Shown: in pieces, positions 63,182 through 64,000 of the stretch
How the letters are laid out: each line of letters begins with the position of its first letter
Position numbering within the stretch: the first letter of the stretch is position 1
DNA from: Boudabousia marimammalium
GTDB taxonomy: Bacteria > Actinomycetota > Actinomycetes > Actinomycetales > Actinomycetaceae
Assembly (NCBI RefSeq): GCF_001936115.1
Contig: NZ_MPDM01000004.1
Coordinates: 62,001-126,000, forward strand
Length of the DNA: 64,000 bases
Direction of reading: 5' to 3'
Made by a program: the position numbers and the translations under genes
Notes under the pieces: generated by a model
What the model saw: only the letters and a program-made list of their open reading frames with translations
What the model was told of the DNA's origin: nothing
Databases searched by the model: none

Positions 63182-64000
63182 TCAGTCGCGAGCCTTTTCA
63201 CGCATCTCCCAGGTCTCAATGATGTCGCCTTCCTTGATGTCCTTTGCGCCCAGACCGATACCACATTCGAAGCCCTCCCGGACCTCAGTGACATCGTCCT
63301 TTTCGCGACGCAAGGATTCTATCTTCAAGTTCTCCGCAACAACTACGCCATCGCGCACCAACCGAGCATGGCTGTTACGGCGAATGGTGCCACTACGAAC
63401 AATCGAGCCGGCAATGTTGCCGAACTTGGAGGAGCGGAATACCTGACGGATTTCCGCGGTACCTAGAGCGACTTCCTCATAGATTGGCTTGAGCATACCC
63501 TTCATCGCGTTCTCTACGTCTTCAATCGCAGAGTAGATGACAGAGTAGTACTTGATTTCTACGCCTTCGCGGTCAGCCATTTCACCGACACGCTCAGCGG
63601 GCCTAACGTTGAAGCCCAAAATGATGGCGTTATCCACGGTAGCCAGGTTGACATCGTTTTGGGTAATCGCGCCAACACCGCGGTGAATGATTCGCAACTG
63701 AACTTCTTCGCCCACATCAATCTTATTGAGGGAGTCTTCCAAAGCTTCCACAGCACCGGAGACGTCACCCTTAATAATCAGGTTCAAGGTGTCAACCTTG
63801 CCCTGCTTGAGAGCCTCATCGAAGTCTTCCAAGCTGATACGCTTGCGACGCTTCGCCAGCTGGGCAGCACGCTCAGCTGCGGCACGCTTGTCAGCAATCT
63901 GACGTGCGGTGCGATCATCTGGTGCAATCAGGAAGGAATCGCCTGCGCGTGGCACTGAGGTCAGACCCAGTACCTGCACGGGACGGGCCGGTCCTGCCTC
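63182..64000 (-). CDS. infB: Translation initiation factor IF-2 (C-terminal part, runs off the window)
   Basis: IF-2 is the GTPase that brings fMet-tRNA to the 30S subunit. Only the last 272 codons are here: domain II end ([21 protein letters not shown]), the linker ([15 protein letters not shown]), domain III ([40 protein letters not shown]) and domain IV ([27 protein letters not shown]) ending [13 protein letters not shown]. The G domain lies outside the window. The frame is open to the edge with no start. In most bacteria rbfA follows infB directly; here a two-way terminator follows instead. Confidence 0.97.
   Translation of the reverse strand, partial: EAGPARPVQVLGLTSVPRAGDSFLIAPDDRTARQIADKRAAAERAAQLAKRRKRISLEDFDEALKQGKVDTLNLIIKGDVSGAVEALEDSLNKIDVGEEVQLRIIHRGVGAITQNDVNLATVDNAIILGFNVRPAERVGEMADREGVEIKYYSVIYSAIEDVENAMKGMLKPIYEEVALGTAEIRQVFRSSKFGNIAGSIVRSGTIRRNSHARLVRDGVVVAENLKIESLRREKDDVTEVREGFECGIGLGAKDIKEGDIIETWEMREKARD

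Noticed and set aside
1..64000. CRISPR arrays, tRNA/rRNA genes, insertion sequences, prophage or defence islands
   Set aside because: No spaced direct repeats, cloverleaf-like sequences, transposase or integrase genes were found; the gene content is almost entirely housekeeping.

Overview
The window looks like a chromosomal core segment of a high-G+C Gram-positive bacterium (Actinobacteria) of only moderate G+C, judged by eye to be a little above 50%. The evidence is a single-chain type I fatty acid synthase (fas) followed by acpS, ClgR and a DUF3046 protein just upstream of recA, a DUF3040 protein beside the division cluster, a fused LysX, HelD, actinobacterial LexA boxes (TCGAAC-N4-GTTCGA) and the nrdR / LysM protein / lexA block known from mycobacteria. 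Genes for diaminopimelate synthesis and murE are missing from the places where such genomes usually carry them. That fits a lysine- or ornithine-type cell wall, as in Actinomycetaceae. I do not assign a genus.

Layout. 1-5.7 kb (minus): start of the dcw cell-wall/division cluster, mraZ-rsmH-ftsL-like-ftsI-murF-mraY, controlled by a visible MraZ box, with no murE. 5.9-13.9 kb: a DUF3040 membrane protein, DNA polymerase IV, a spermidine-synthase-like protein, a PAC2 protein, HelD and an acyl-CoA ligase. 13.9-15.9 kb: an SOS and nucleotide-reduction block (nrdR, LysM division inhibitor, lexA) with three LexA boxes. 15.9-25.0 kb: ldh, dinG, hflX, an RsmC-like methyltransferase, miaA, a tandem pair of YbjN-like proteins, miaB and a CinA-type amidase. 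25.0-28.4 kb: recX-recA-DUF3046-clgR-pgsA, with an SOS box inside the recA promoter. 28.5-45.0 kb (minus): ftsK, a PfkB kinase, lysX, rnj, a GNAT enzyme, an M16 protease, pnp, rpsO, ribF, truB and rbfA.

45.2-60.8 kb (plus): a TetR regulator followed by a tightly packed operon, birA-accBC-accD-fas-acpS-bioY. It supplies biotin uptake (BioY), biotin attachment (BirA), malonyl-CoA (AccBC/AccD), fatty acid synthesis (FAS-I) and phosphopantetheine loading of FAS (AcpS). This block, with dps, gluQ and a NUDIX gene, lies between infB (63.2 kb to the edge) and rbfA, which are neighbours in most bacteria, so the infB-rbfA-truB-ribF-rpsO-pnp series is split by about 18 kb.

The most useful observations are regulatory or comparative. 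They are the 10-bp-phased MraZ box, SOS promoters for lexA, the LysM gene and recA, palindromes on the -10 element of the biotin/FAS operon, a repeated pattern of probable leaderless genes (a -10 hexamer 6-7 nt before the start codon and no Shine-Dalgarno), and missing DAP-pathway genes in otherwise conserved neighbourhoods. I saw no tRNA, rRNA, CRISPR array, insertion sequence, prophage or clear pseudogene, and no convincing new multi-gene system. Only one stretch of more than 300 bases lacks a gene (26704-27028, upstream of recA), and it holds the recA SOS promoter and a terminator.
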